NCBI RefSeq assembly: GCF_003597395.2
Contig: NC_133770.1
Coordinates: forward strand, 93,588,550 to 93,652,549
Origin: Chelonoidis abingdonii
Lineage: Eukaryota; Chordata; Testudines; Testudinidae
Length of the DNA: 64,000 nt
Direction: 5' to 3'
In this document: positions 49,001-59,090 of the stretch, piece after piece
How the letters are laid out: every line of letters starts with the position of its first letter
Numbering within the stretch: the stretch's first letter is position 1
Notes under the pieces: model-generated
Databases searched by the model: none
The model's input: only the letters and a program-made list of their open reading frames with translations
What the model was told of the DNA's origin: nothing
Made by a program: the position numbers and the translations under genes

Positions 49001-49352
49001 CAGGGAAGCAGCAGGAAACAGGAAGCTCCCTGAGGAGCTGGTGTTAATCAGTCCAGGCTCCTAGGGGTGCTAGAGAGGTACATAAGAAGCTCCTCCTCCT
49101 CCTCTCTCCCTGCAGCTTCTGCTGCTTTCTGTTATTCCCTCTCACCTTTTTCCTCCTGCCTGCCTGTTATGTCTCTTGTGCCCTCCTTCCTCCAGCACAG
49201 CACTCCACCATCTCTGTGCATCTAGAGCAGAGAGAATACATATGCACCAGCAGCAGACACAATTCTCTACACTCTGGGTCCTGGTGGCACCCCCCCACAG
49301 TCTGGCACCTGAGGCAGCCGCCTCAGTTCACCTCATGGTAAGGCCAGCCCTG
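46012..49352 (-). mobile_element. hAT DNA transposon, nearly full length, decayed
   Basis: The left end begins CAGGGCCGGCCC and the right end reads GGCCAGCCCTG, whose reverse complement is CAGGGCTGGCC, so these are terminal inverted repeats. Subterminal GGCACCTGAGG is shared in inverted orientation (GGCACCTGAGG near 46030, and the same word on the + strand near 49305 as part of a longer subterminal region). The interior carries a hAT transposase on the - strand. An 8-bp target duplication is expected for hAT, but the flanks (TAGTGATC left, CCTCCATC right) share only the last three bases, so it has decayed or one boundary is slightly off. Length about 3.3 kb, usual for autonomous hAT elements. 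Confidence 0.8.
46296..48842 (-). pseudogene. hAT transposase (ZMYM1-like TTF/DUF4371 type), frameshifted
   Basis: Read from 48842 leftward. It begins MSERRKCPSGQHSEKE, then shifts frame. An acidic stretch at 48730-48527 precedes a TTF-type zinc finger at 48435-48022 (motif WLMYSKTQNAAYCFCCKLF). A DUF4371/RNase H-like region follows at about 47900-47156, with a DCTPDIS-type acidic motif, IADMRGQGYDNGA and PCSSHSLNL. A helical segment lies at 47133-46798, and the hAT C-terminal dimerisation domain at 46661-46296 (LPVTVASGECSFSKLKLIK). Successive domains lie in different frames with several stops, so no intact protein is made. The best match in kind is the family often annotated as zinc finger MYM-type protein 1-like. 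Domain order is complete, so inactivation is moderately recent. Confidence 0.85.
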
Positions 49353-49589
49353 CCTCCATCCCAACCTGACTGAGGAATGTCGCGGCAGAAAAGCAGCTCA
49401 GGCAAACCACACGGACTTTTTAAAGTACATTTTCCTTTTCCACAAGTTTTTATGTAGAAAAGGATGATCTAGGCTTTGAGGAACAGTAGAGAAGGGAGTT
49501 GAATTTAGCTATTTTCCTTTCTTTAGTGTAGGTAACCATTAATTTCTAATTTGTCTGCCATAGTCTGAGATCCACTCGTGTATTGCATA

Positions 49590-49700
49590 AAGTACAGCAT
49601 TTAGAGATGGAAAAGACCAATTAGATCGACCTATTCATCCCCCTGTAAATGCATTGTACAGTCACTGAATAGGCCATATCAGGACTTGATCTAAACCAAA
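49590..49700 (-). mobile_element. CR1 LINE fragment
   Basis: Reversed CR1 tail: ATTTAGAGATGGAAAAGACC ... TAGATCGACCTATTCATCCC. Confidence 0.6.
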
Positions 49701-51644
49701 AGGCCAACATGATTAGGGTGTAAGGGGGATTGTAACAGTCTTTATTTTGTTTCTGGCATAAGATTACATATACTATACTACTTCAAGGGCAGTAAAAACT
49801 GAATGCATCTAGGCTTCAAAGTCAGATGAGTTAAAAAATACTAAATCATGAAAATAAATCGAGAGCATTTTTTTACCCGTGTAGGAACAAAACATTGGCA
49901 CATTTGGATTAGATTGTTATAAACAGAACTGTGGTTCAGGTTAATTGTGAAAGTAGCTCCCTATCTGCTCTTTCATATGGCTGCACAGAGCTAAGCCAAT
50001 GGCTCCCAACACTGCCATCTGCCAGCAATTCCAACACACAACAGTTTTTTTGTCTTTGCCTGTTAATATCAGCAAACCACAACTTTTTATTATATGACTT
50101 AAAATAACCACTCTTTTTGTCCTCCATTCATTTGGGTGCAAATCAGGAGACCAGTGTAAATCTGGCATGAATGAGAAGAGAACCAGATCCAATATATTTT
50201 ATTACTGGGGCATCAGCTCCGCTCAAAGAGTTTTTATACCTTCAACCGTCAGTCAAAAAGACCCCGTAGAAATTCTTCTTTTAAATACTAGCTACTGAAT
50301 GAAGATGTGAAAACTGACTTTAATATATCCTGAAAAATAGTCACTTGATCTACTGAGGCTTTTAAAAATGGTATATGACTTCTCTTTGGCAAGAGTAAGA
50401 ACTACTGCCTTTCTGCAGTTGAAAAAGGCTGCTACTGCTGCTAAATTGTATCCTGGAAGTAGAAGGAACATTGTGTCAAAATAAACTTCTTGCCTTATTT
50501 CTTATACCATAATGATTTCCAACTGTGTGAGGAAGCTGTCATTATTATACAAAGCTTCCATAATAATCTAAAATATCTTAATCCTTCATTCTATAAAGTG
50601 TTTCTAGATTTTTCCTCACCTGTGCCATTCATTAGCTAATTTAATATCTGGAAAAATGTAGACGTTAGTCTGTCCTGCAATTTTAGAACAAAGAAGCATC
50701 TCATTCATGTCACTTAGTGTGTGATTTCATTAACTCTTACCCTTTATCAGACCCACCAGATGTTCAAGGGTAAAACTAACAAAAACACATGTAACTTACA
50801 CACAACACCTTTTATTATCCTGGGAAGACAAACTATTTACAACAGCTAAGTAACAAAAAGAAATACAAACACGCTCCAGCTTATTCCGTTTGTTTTGTCT
50901 GTGGCCTATTTAATGGCATCCGCTAGCACTTCTAGTTAAGATTGCATCAGCATTTCTCTTATCATACCCAGTTTTCTGGGCTCTGTGAGTGAGAAATGTA
51001 AAAGGACAACTATCCATTGTCTACATATTGGTGTGGTTCCCCCTCCCCAACCTTGACTAAATAAAAATTACTTTTCTAGTTTAAGGTGTTGAGGGGGGGT
51101 TTATTAGATTTTTTTTTTGCATTTGTATAATTAAAAATGGTAATGATTTCAATGCTTTCAACAATTAAATTCAGCAAGCAACTCTCTTGGGGGACAACTG
51201 CTTTTTGGTTTCCTGTAAAATATAACTAAATCAACCCATGTATGTAACTTTAAGATATACCTGTATATTCCATGGATATTGAATAGTATTCATAATGATT
51301 TTTAATATACCACTATGTATTTTTAGAATGAGATGTTGTGTAAATGCCAAATGCTTGTTCGAAAATACCAGGATAAAAAGTTATTTGGTATTACTTATTA
51401 ATATTTATTCAAGAAAGTGGCATTGGCAAAGGCTCTTTCAGGGCTAAGATGTTGGAAGTATCTTCATTTCTGGTACTCACACTTAAATTAATTGGATTAG
51501 TTTCTGTGTAATTTTTGGTCTTGACGTAGTTTTCAACAAACCATTGAGTATTCACTGGATCTCATATGAGTTTATTTCTCTGATTATTTCAAGGAAGTTG
51601 GAGCCACATCTTCAACTCCTCTTTTATATATTTAGGCCTTTCTC
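49700..51644. other. Intergenic DNA, nothing recognised
   Basis: AT-rich, no gene or clear repeat before the Penelope-like tail. Confidence 0.5.
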
Positions 51645-51654
51645 TGCGTTTATA

Positions 51655-52077
51655 GCAACAAAAAGTCCTGTGGCACCCTAAAGCATAAGCTTTCGTGGGT
51701 GAATACCCACTTCGTCAGACGCATGTAATGAAAATTTCCAGAGGCAGGTAGAAATATGCAGGCAAGAATCAGTCTGAAGATAACGAGGTTAGTTCAGTCA
51801 GGGAGAGTGAGGCCCTTTTCTAGCAGTTGAGATGTGAACGCCAAGGGAGGAGAAACTGCTTTTGTAGTTGGCTAGCCATTCTCAGTCTTCGTTTAATCCT
51901 GAGCTGATGGTGTCAAATTTGCAAATGAACTGAAGCTCAGCAGTTTCTCTTTGAAGTCTGGTCCTGAAGTTTTTTTGCTGTAAGATGGCCACCTTAAGAT
52001 CTGCTATTGTGTGGCAAGGGAGGTTGAAGTGTTCTCCTAGAGGTTTTTGTATATTGCCATTCCTAATATCTGACTTG
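51655..52077 (-). mobile_element. Penelope-like retroelement, 3' end
   Basis: The - strand frame reads EHFNLPCHTIADLKVAILQQ, then FICKFDTISSGLNED and a stop, the HFN-PGH...GLN region that follows the GIY-YIG nuclease in Penelope-like elements. It runs into a non-coding tail ending near 51655. Flanks are TGCGTTTATA (51645-51654) and TGTGTTTATA (52078-52087), a 10-bp target duplication with one mismatch. It is strongly 5'-truncated. Family assignment is by motif only. Confidence 0.6.
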
Positions 52078-52154
52078 TGTGTTTATAGGCTTTCTGTCTT
52101 GGAGGACAAATAATTATGCAAGCTGTGCTGTTCCTTCTTAAATATGGTGTAAGG

Positions 52155-52280
52155 CCCTGACCATACAAACACTTACACATGCACTCAACTTGAAGTACAT
52201 GAGTATTGCCACTGAAATTAATGCACTATTCATGTGTTTTAAGTTAAGCATGTGCAGAAGTTTTGCAGGGTCATAGCCCA
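52155..52280. repeat. Palindromic repeat (GGCCCTGAT...AAGC family)
   Basis: GCCCTGACCATACAAACAC on the left and TTTGCAGGGTCATAGCC on the right are inverted; inner TTAAGTTAAGCATGTGCAG pairs with ACTTACACATGCACTCAAC. Confidence 0.6.
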
Positions 52281-52299
52281 GATTAGTAGTGCTCAGCCA

Positions 52300-55200
52300 T
52301 GAAGATCTAGACAATCACTTTGCCTTCTGGTGGAATCACACAGTGAGCCACAGAATAGCTAAGGAGCAATATCTTGCAAGGCTTGGTACCGTTTACATCA
52401 TGACAACTCTTTATTACACCTCGTTGCCATGTGTTGATGAACCACCACAATGAAAATATCACCAAAAAAAGTTGGAATGCTATGCCTTGATTTTAGTGGT
52501 TAAAGATTACTAATAATAAGAATTTGACAGAGTCTGACAAATCAATAATCCACATCTTAACAAATATCTATCACCCTCCCTTTTAATACTTATTAAAGCA
52601 AATAACTTGTCTGGTTAACAATTTCTGTTGATCTTTAATAAAAAATTAGTAATTAAAATATCTATAAAAGCATCATATGCATTCACTCTATACATCATCA
52701 CATTTGCTGCACATTATTTATCTTTTTAAAGGACTGTAGATACATGGTTATGCAGTGAAACAGAACTCTGAAGCAGCCTATTGTGTCAGTATCCATAGCC
52801 TTCTATAAAAGATTTTTTCTAGTGATATATTTCCTCCTTTATTTTGAAAACTACCATAAAAATAAAGCAGTTACCTTTAAATGACACAATGAAAATAGAT
52901 ATTCCTTTACTTGCATGTCTGATATAGAAGATCGTGCACACTATATGATCTTCAGCAGTGCCGCTACACAAGAGGCTTGCTAGAACAATAGAAATCCATG
53001 GGCACAAGAAAAATATATGAATTCTGAGGGATTAGGATTTTCCATGAGATTCTGCAGAATACCTGAGAATCTAAGATTGAGGTTTTTCTAGCCATTTTGT
53101 TTTTGAGTCTGCTGACTAACCAGATTCACACTTAAGAAAGTATGATCTTCCTTATTATTTTTTAATTTAATAATAGTTTTAGAAATAATCTGTTACTTTT
53201 AGATGGGTGTTAACTTTGAAGCTGAATTAACACCATCTAATAACCAACACCATTAACAATTTACTGATCATAAAGAAAACATCACTCATGAAACATTCAG
53301 TTGATAGATGTATGTATATATTATGTCAATACCTAAAATTCCATCAGTTTGTATGGCCATTCCATAGACATAAAGCTGCATGTTTCAAATATTTGTGCTT
53401 CTGAATGTATGTTTTCTTTGTTAGGACGAGACTGTACTACTGCCCCTATAAATTAAGTGGTTACATCATTAGATACATATGAGTTCTCTGTGTATCTGAT
53501 AGCAGAATTTGGTTTTTACTGTCAGGCTTTGATTGTGTTAAAAGGTATCACTTTCTGAATGTTACTTAGAAACACAAAATTCTGTTCTCACAGTCATGCA
53601 TCTTCAAAAACTAATACAAATGAGAGTAGCATTTGAAATGTGACATAATGTATTATAATACCAAAATAGGAGTTAAAAGGGCAAGGTGTTTGCCACTGAT
53701 GAGATAATCAGTGGGGGGAAAAGGTCTGACCCATGTACCACTGAATGGAGGAAGACAAGGGGGCAGAGAGAGCATCGCTAATATGGCATATCCTCTCCCA
53801 TGTTGGGCTGACCCTTAACCCAATAGCAGCCACTCTGCATGGCATGCTAGCATCTGGCACCTTTGGAAATATCTCTGGGAAAGCTGGCAACTGATGCTAC
53901 TTCTAGCAGCATTTATTTCCATTCCTCACAACTTAAAGAGGAGGTAGGCACATGTGCATCAAGTGAGTCAATAGCAGCGTGAATTCCCCAAAAAACATGC
54001 TATCGGGAGGCTAGGGGGTCTCAGGAAGTAGTGTAGATGTGTTGCTATCTGTAGGGTTACAGCTTCCCTTCCTCATGGATCCTCTGTCTCTGAAGAGTTG
54101 GAGATCCACCACCCTGTGCACTTTGTGCAAACCTCAAACGCAACAGTCAAAGGAGAGCATCAGTCAGGACTGTGAATTCAAGAGGGTGAACATCATAGAG
54201 TTCCTATACAACCTTTTCTTGTTTCAGAGGTTGTTTCACCAGAGAGGGGCATTTAGGCCTAACTAATACGCTGAAAGTTCTTCAGGCAGGATTATTATTA
54301 ATTATTATTATTGTATTGTTTGTTTATATTATTGATGCACATAGGATCAAATGTTTTTGGCCAAAGAAGGTAATTCTATGCAACCAGTTCATTTATTTTA
54401 CTTCATTACTGCTCTCCTTCAAATATATGAAGTTAAATGCTTTCAGAGATGGACTTGCTCTGTTTAACAAGAATGAGTTAAGTTGTGAGGTAAGTGTGCT
54501 ACCTCATCTACTGTTACTACCTATCTACAGCAAAATTTTATGAAATAAGATAACATTTTCTCTTTAGTCAAATTCTTCACTGTTACTTGAATACCACTAA
54601 TGTTTCGATGCAACCTGAAAGCAGAGTGCTTTAATTACTGTTATTTTTATTCATTTCTGACACAAGAAAGTATTAATTTTCAGTGAATTTTTAGTCTGCA
54701 AGGAAGACAAGACCCATCATAACCAAACGTATAAGTAATTGCCAGTAGTAGCTGTCACTCAAGAAGTTATCAGGAGTACATATGCTATAAGATATTTTAA
54801 TAAACTTTCTACAATGCCGCTGCTTTAAAATATTGTTCTTGTACTAGAATGGGAGCAGGAGAATGGTAGGGGCTGATTATGAATAGAAAGCAAAAGCAGG
54901 TTTGTCAAAAGCTTCTGTATATCTGTCCAGTGGAAAAACCTTCAGACTGATGAAAACATCTAGAGTGGTTCTGGAGCTGCATCTACAGCAATCTGCAGTT
55001 AAACTTCTGCAAACTATTAAACCTCTATTTCTAAGAAATATCTTACACACATTGCATACACTATATTTGTATACAGATAACTTTTGTTACATAATATAGA
55101 GTAATCTTTAAATATTATGGACAGTTTCAGGGAAGGAAAAAGAGTTACTTAAAAAAACCCTCTGTCATTAGCTTTTCCCATAATGGAACCTAGATTAGCT

Positions 55201-56900
55201 TATCTGTCTAAATAGCTCTTGAGGGTGAATCTGACTCAGACTGAGGGTAAGTGATATGGGTTTAAGTAATATTTATTTGTTGAATATAGTGGGGTTTTTG
55301 ATAGTGATCCTTGTAAGAGTACCAATAACATTTTTAGACAGTCTCCATCTTCTGCAGTTTTAGACTCTGACATGCCTTCCAAAGTGAAAGGAAAAGAGAC
55401 TGTTCCCCTGGATGTGGGGAATGAATTCTGTGCTATGAACAATTTCAGATTGTCTTACATTTTATAACAAAGATGCATGCTTCCATAGTAATTGTTCTTG
55501 CTTTTTTTCTTAAAAAAAAAACAAAACAAGCATGAAAATCTGACAACCTTGCATTTTACTGGGTAACAGAAAGTATTTCTATTCACGCAGCCTGTGGTCA
55601 TGCACCTGATTTGCTGCTACTCAAAATTCTCTTTTGAGTAATAATATTGAAATTCAGAACCATTTGAGAGGAAAAAGACAGAGAAAAGAAAAGAAAAAGT
55701 ATATCAAGCTGAAGGATCTTTTTCAAAATGTCACCAAACTAATTTATGTTTAAGAGGTTTCCTTTCCATGAATGAAACATCACAGTTGTTATGATAGGTT
55801 GCAAGATCCTTCCTAGAAGAAAACTATGTCTTACACACAGTACATGTATGTATACATTTATACTGTAGTGTGTGTCAATGTGAATACTTCATCTGAGTTT
55901 ATATTTATAATAGCAATGGAAAATGTTAAGGAATAGCTAAGCAGATTAAGAACAGCCATGGGATGAACATCCTCATGAACTCAAAGCACTGTGATCAGTT
56001 TCAGGAATGGAGGAGTTATCATGAGAACCTACCTAGTGATCTGCCAGTGCCCTGCCCCTTGTAAAGTAACTCACACCCCGGCAAAGTGAATGTAAAACAC
56101 TACTCAGTCAAAACAGCAATATTTTACCTCCCTCCTAATTTGGGGTAAATGAGTACATAAGGTCTAACTGGTAAATAAGAGTGAAAGCCCTCATCAAAAA
56201 CTCAGCTTTCCTTTTAAAATAATCTTCTTCAACTAAAGAAGGACAGGGTGAAACGTTTCTCAAAAGTGTGTTTGCTAATGCTGCCTTCCTCCAGAAAAGA
56301 TCGATTGGGTTTGCAAAGGTGCAGTACCAGCCCTCCTGGCTATGGGTGGGTGGCAGGAAATTGGGCTGTCAGGTTTTGTCGCGACTATAATGAGAGAGGG
56401 GGCAGCACAGGCAGCGGGGAGTACAGTGGGAGGATCCCAATGGGTACAGCAGTGTGAATGAATATTCCCTATCTTACTCTCTCTCGTCTCCCCTCTCTGC
56501 TGCTGATGAGCTAAGTCTCTCTGGGTTGGTGCAGCAGCATGGAGTAGCTTTTCCCATGAGAGACTGAGTAAATAAATGACTGTTGTGGAATTTTAAAAAG
56601 TCAGCTCTCCTCTTCCCAGATCTCTTGCTTTCTGTTCAATGAGAGCAAGTGAACCTACCCATACAAACACCCACCCTGCTGAACCAGACTAGGGAGAAGG
56701 GGCTGAGGATGAATCAAACTGACAGAACCAAACCTGACCTCCTCCTTCACCATAGCAATCTCCATATACACTTGCAGTGGGACCAAACCGTTTCTCCTAT
56801 TTTTATTTCACTTTAGTATAAATCTGCTCCCACTCTCCGCAACCCCATCGTTAGTGCTCCAAATGCACATGCAAGGCATAGGGAATAACCCTCAAACCTT
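52300..56900. other. Intergenic DNA nearly free of recognisable repeats
   Basis: Unlike the left 50 kb, this 4.6 kb has almost no repeat I can name beyond an ATT microsatellite. It lies 5-9 kb upstream of BMPER exon 1, so it is a candidate place for conserved regulatory DNA, though no element can be proven from sequence alone. Confidence 0.4.
54291..54317. repeat. ATT microsatellite
   Basis: Imperfect ATTATTATTAATTATTATT run. Confidence 0.85.
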
Positions 56901-56929
56901 GTACCCGGAAAGGGAGGGGGATCCAGTAA

Positions 56930-58030
56930 AGAGGGTTCAGGCAAGGGAGCGGGTGTCGAGATGCTTGGGGGGCAGGGGGTCTACACTGGCAGAGAAGCGA
57001 GGTGTGATATGCTCGCAGAGGAGGGTGGTGGAAGAGAGGGGGTATCAGGAGGGTTGCAGGTGGAGAGGTGCAAGGAAAGGCGGGAGGTGTGGGAGGAGAG
57101 GGCTGGGAAGGGTACAAGGGGAAAGGTGCCAATGAAGAGAGGGTACAAGGGGAGAGGTGGGGGCGAAGGGGGTGATGGGAGTGTACAAAGGAAGGGGTGC
57201 TGGTGAAGGGAGGGTACAAGGGGAGGGGTGAAGGAGAGAAGGGAGGGTACAAGGGGAAGGGGTGAAGGGAGCGTACAAGGGGAGAGGTGCAGGCGAAGCG
57301 CGGGAAGGGAGGGTATAAAGGAAGGGGTGCGGGTGAAGGGAGGGTACAAGGGGAGAGGTGCAGGAGAAGGGGGTGAAGGGAGGGTACAAGGGAGGGGGTG
57401 AAGGGAGGGTACAAGAGGAGAGGTGCAGGAGAAGGGGGTGAAGGGAAGGTACAAGGAGAGAGGTGCAGGAGAAGGGGGTGAAGGGAGGGTACAAGGGGAG
57501 AGATGCGGGAGAAGGGTGAAGGGGAGGTACAAGCAGAGTAGTGCAGGAAAGGCGGTCGAAGGGAGGACAAGCAAGGTTGTGGGAGGAGGGTACAAGGAGG
57601 GAGATGCCAGAAGGGGTGAAGGGAGTACAAAGGAGAGAATTAGAGGTAGATATGAGGTAGCAGAGGGAGAGTGCGGGAGAAGGGGTGCATAGGGAGGTCA
57701 AGAGGAAGGCTGTGGTGATAGCGAAGTAATAGGTAGAGTTGGCGGAGAGGGGTCGGGAGGAGGTAGAAAGGGAAGGTGGGGAGAAGGGGGAAGGAGTACA
57801 AGGAGAGCGCTGCATGAGAAAGGGGTGAAGGAGGGTAAAAGGGGAAGGGTGAACGGGAGGGCAAAGGAAGGGGTGGGTGAAGGGAGGGTACAGGGAGAAG
57901 GGGAAGGGAAGGGTAAGCAAAAGTGCAAGGGTTGCGGGAGTAAAGGGGGTGAAGGGAGGTACAAAACGAGGGGCAGGCGAGGTAGGAGTGGGGAGTACAA
58001 AGTGAAGAGGCGTGCCATGCGAAGTGGGAG
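56930..58030. repeat. 39-bp purine-rich minisatellite
   Basis: Tandem array with a unit close to 39 bp. In + strand pieces a unit reads GGGTGAAGGGAGG, GTACAAGGGGAGAG, GTGCAGGAGAAG. Units are fairly regular from about 57200 to 57520 and become irregular, with shorter and shifted units, from 57520 to 58030. The + strand is almost entirely purine, giving one of the strongest strand asymmetries in the window; G runs and mirror-like purine tracts could form triplex or quadruplex structures. Because 39 is divisible by three and the - strand lacks stop trinucleotides, long proline/leucine/serine/tyrosine-rich open frames (up to 340 codons at 58067-57045) appear in more than one - strand frame. These are repeat by-products, not genes. 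Confidence 0.85.
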
Positions 58031-58039
58031 GCCATGGTG

Positions 58040-58312
58040 AGAGAGGCAGGCGATGACAACTCTTCACCAGCCCGTGCAGGCAGGGCCGGGAGCCGGACAG
58101 CTCTGACCCCTGTGCCCGAGCTGCGGGGCGATGCTGCGGAACCGGGCAAGGCGGGGGGCGGAGGCGGGAGCTGCGCGCGGGCTAGGGCGGGGCGGCGGGG
58201 CGCAGCGGCGCTCCCTGCCCTCGGGCGCTGCGCCAGTCCACCTCGCCCTGTCAGGCGCTGAGCCGCGGATTCCGCGCCCCTGCCAGCCCGGCGTGTCGCT
58301 CTCAAAAATTTT
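58040..58312 (+). promoter_or_regulatory. CpG-rich block upstream of the broken exon-1 copy
   Basis: Strongly CpG-rich DNA with several GGGCGG/GGCGGG motifs (Sp1-like sites) and no TATA box. It sits directly before the broken BMPER exon-1 copy and after the minisatellite. No counterpart precedes the intact copy at 61197. I infer that this is the real BMPER CpG-island promoter, displaced from the intact exon by the duplication or assembly problem. No stable coding frame with recognisable similarity is present; the open frames here follow from GC content. Confidence 0.55.
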
Positions 58313-59090
58313 AGTTTCTACTCGGGCGGGGAAACTTTCCGCGCCTGCCCGGGGATCGACTAAAGAAGCAGCGGCGGCATGCGGCGGCAGAAGGACCCCT
58401 CCTCGGCCTCAGGCTCCGGGGGGTCGCTCTGTGCGGGTTGACAGCGCCAAGGGAGCTCGCGGCTGCTCTGGCAGCGCTGTGGGAGGCGTCAAGGGTCCTC
58501 ACGGGGGGACGTGGGCAGGTAAAGGCCTGGAGTTCCCAGTGGCCACTTCGGCTCCTGGAAAGCAGGGCGTCTGGACTCCGCTTCTGTTTCGTGCTGGGCA
58601 CCCGCTCCGTCGCGACCCTTCGCGCGCCTGGCTCGGGCTTGGCTTAGGCCACTGGTGGGCCAATTGTCTCTGGCTATCACCTGCTGACAGTAAGCGGGAG
58701 AGCTCCCGACGGGCTGAGCTGGGAGGGCTGAGGCGTGAGGAGAGGCGTTGACTTTTCGCCGTGGCGCGCCTAGGCAAAGCAAACAGCCGCTATCGCAGCA
58801 GAGCCGGATAGGCCATGCAAAGGGGCGGGACCGCCTGCAGATGCGTATTCCGCGACGGCAAATCCGCTCAGCATGCACGGCGGGAGGGGCGGGTACCCGC
58901 GGAATGGGGCAGGTAACCTGCAAGAGGAGCGGTGCCCATCTTACAAACCGATGATGGGAACCCTGGGACTGGGCAACCCGAACACAAGGCTTTGGCATCT
59001 AAACCTATTCCACCTCCCAGGCCACTGCTAAGCTGTTTGAGTAATTCTTACGTAAATCTTACAAGTATAATAATGAGAGTCGGTTGTTAT
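58313..59090 (+). pseudogene. Broken second copy of the BMPER exon-1 region
   Basis: Block-by-block match to 61197-61860. Shared landmarks in the same order include CGGGCGGGGAAAC, GACCCCTCCTC, a CTCCGCT block, TGTCTCTGGCT, CTGACAG(G)TAAGCGGGAG, CGCCGTGG, CGCCTAGGCAAAGCAA, CTGCAAGAGGAGCGGTGCCC and CCACCTCCCAGG. Between landmarks there are frequent one- to few-base insertions, deletions and substitutions, equally dense in exon, leader and intron. The block between GACCCCTCCTC and the CTCCGCT block is roughly 60 bp longer here. The start codon is absent and the splice donor has lost one G (GACAGTAAGC), so this copy cannot encode the BMPER N-terminus. Similarity stops near 59090. It is either an uncorrected noisy-read or haplotype duplicate in the assembly, or a decayed tandem duplication; the uniform, indel-rich damage favours the former. 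Confidence 0.8.

Noticed and set aside
56851..58067. Long - strand open frames (up to 340 codons) rich in Pro, Leu, Ser and Tyr
   Set aside because: They follow the 39-bp tandem repeat, occur in more than one frame at once, and have no start context or domain. They are repeat artefacts.
58131..58998. Open frames of 169-206 codons on both strands in the CpG block
   Set aside because: GC-rich DNA lacks stop codons by chance; both strands are open equally and the products resemble nothing known.
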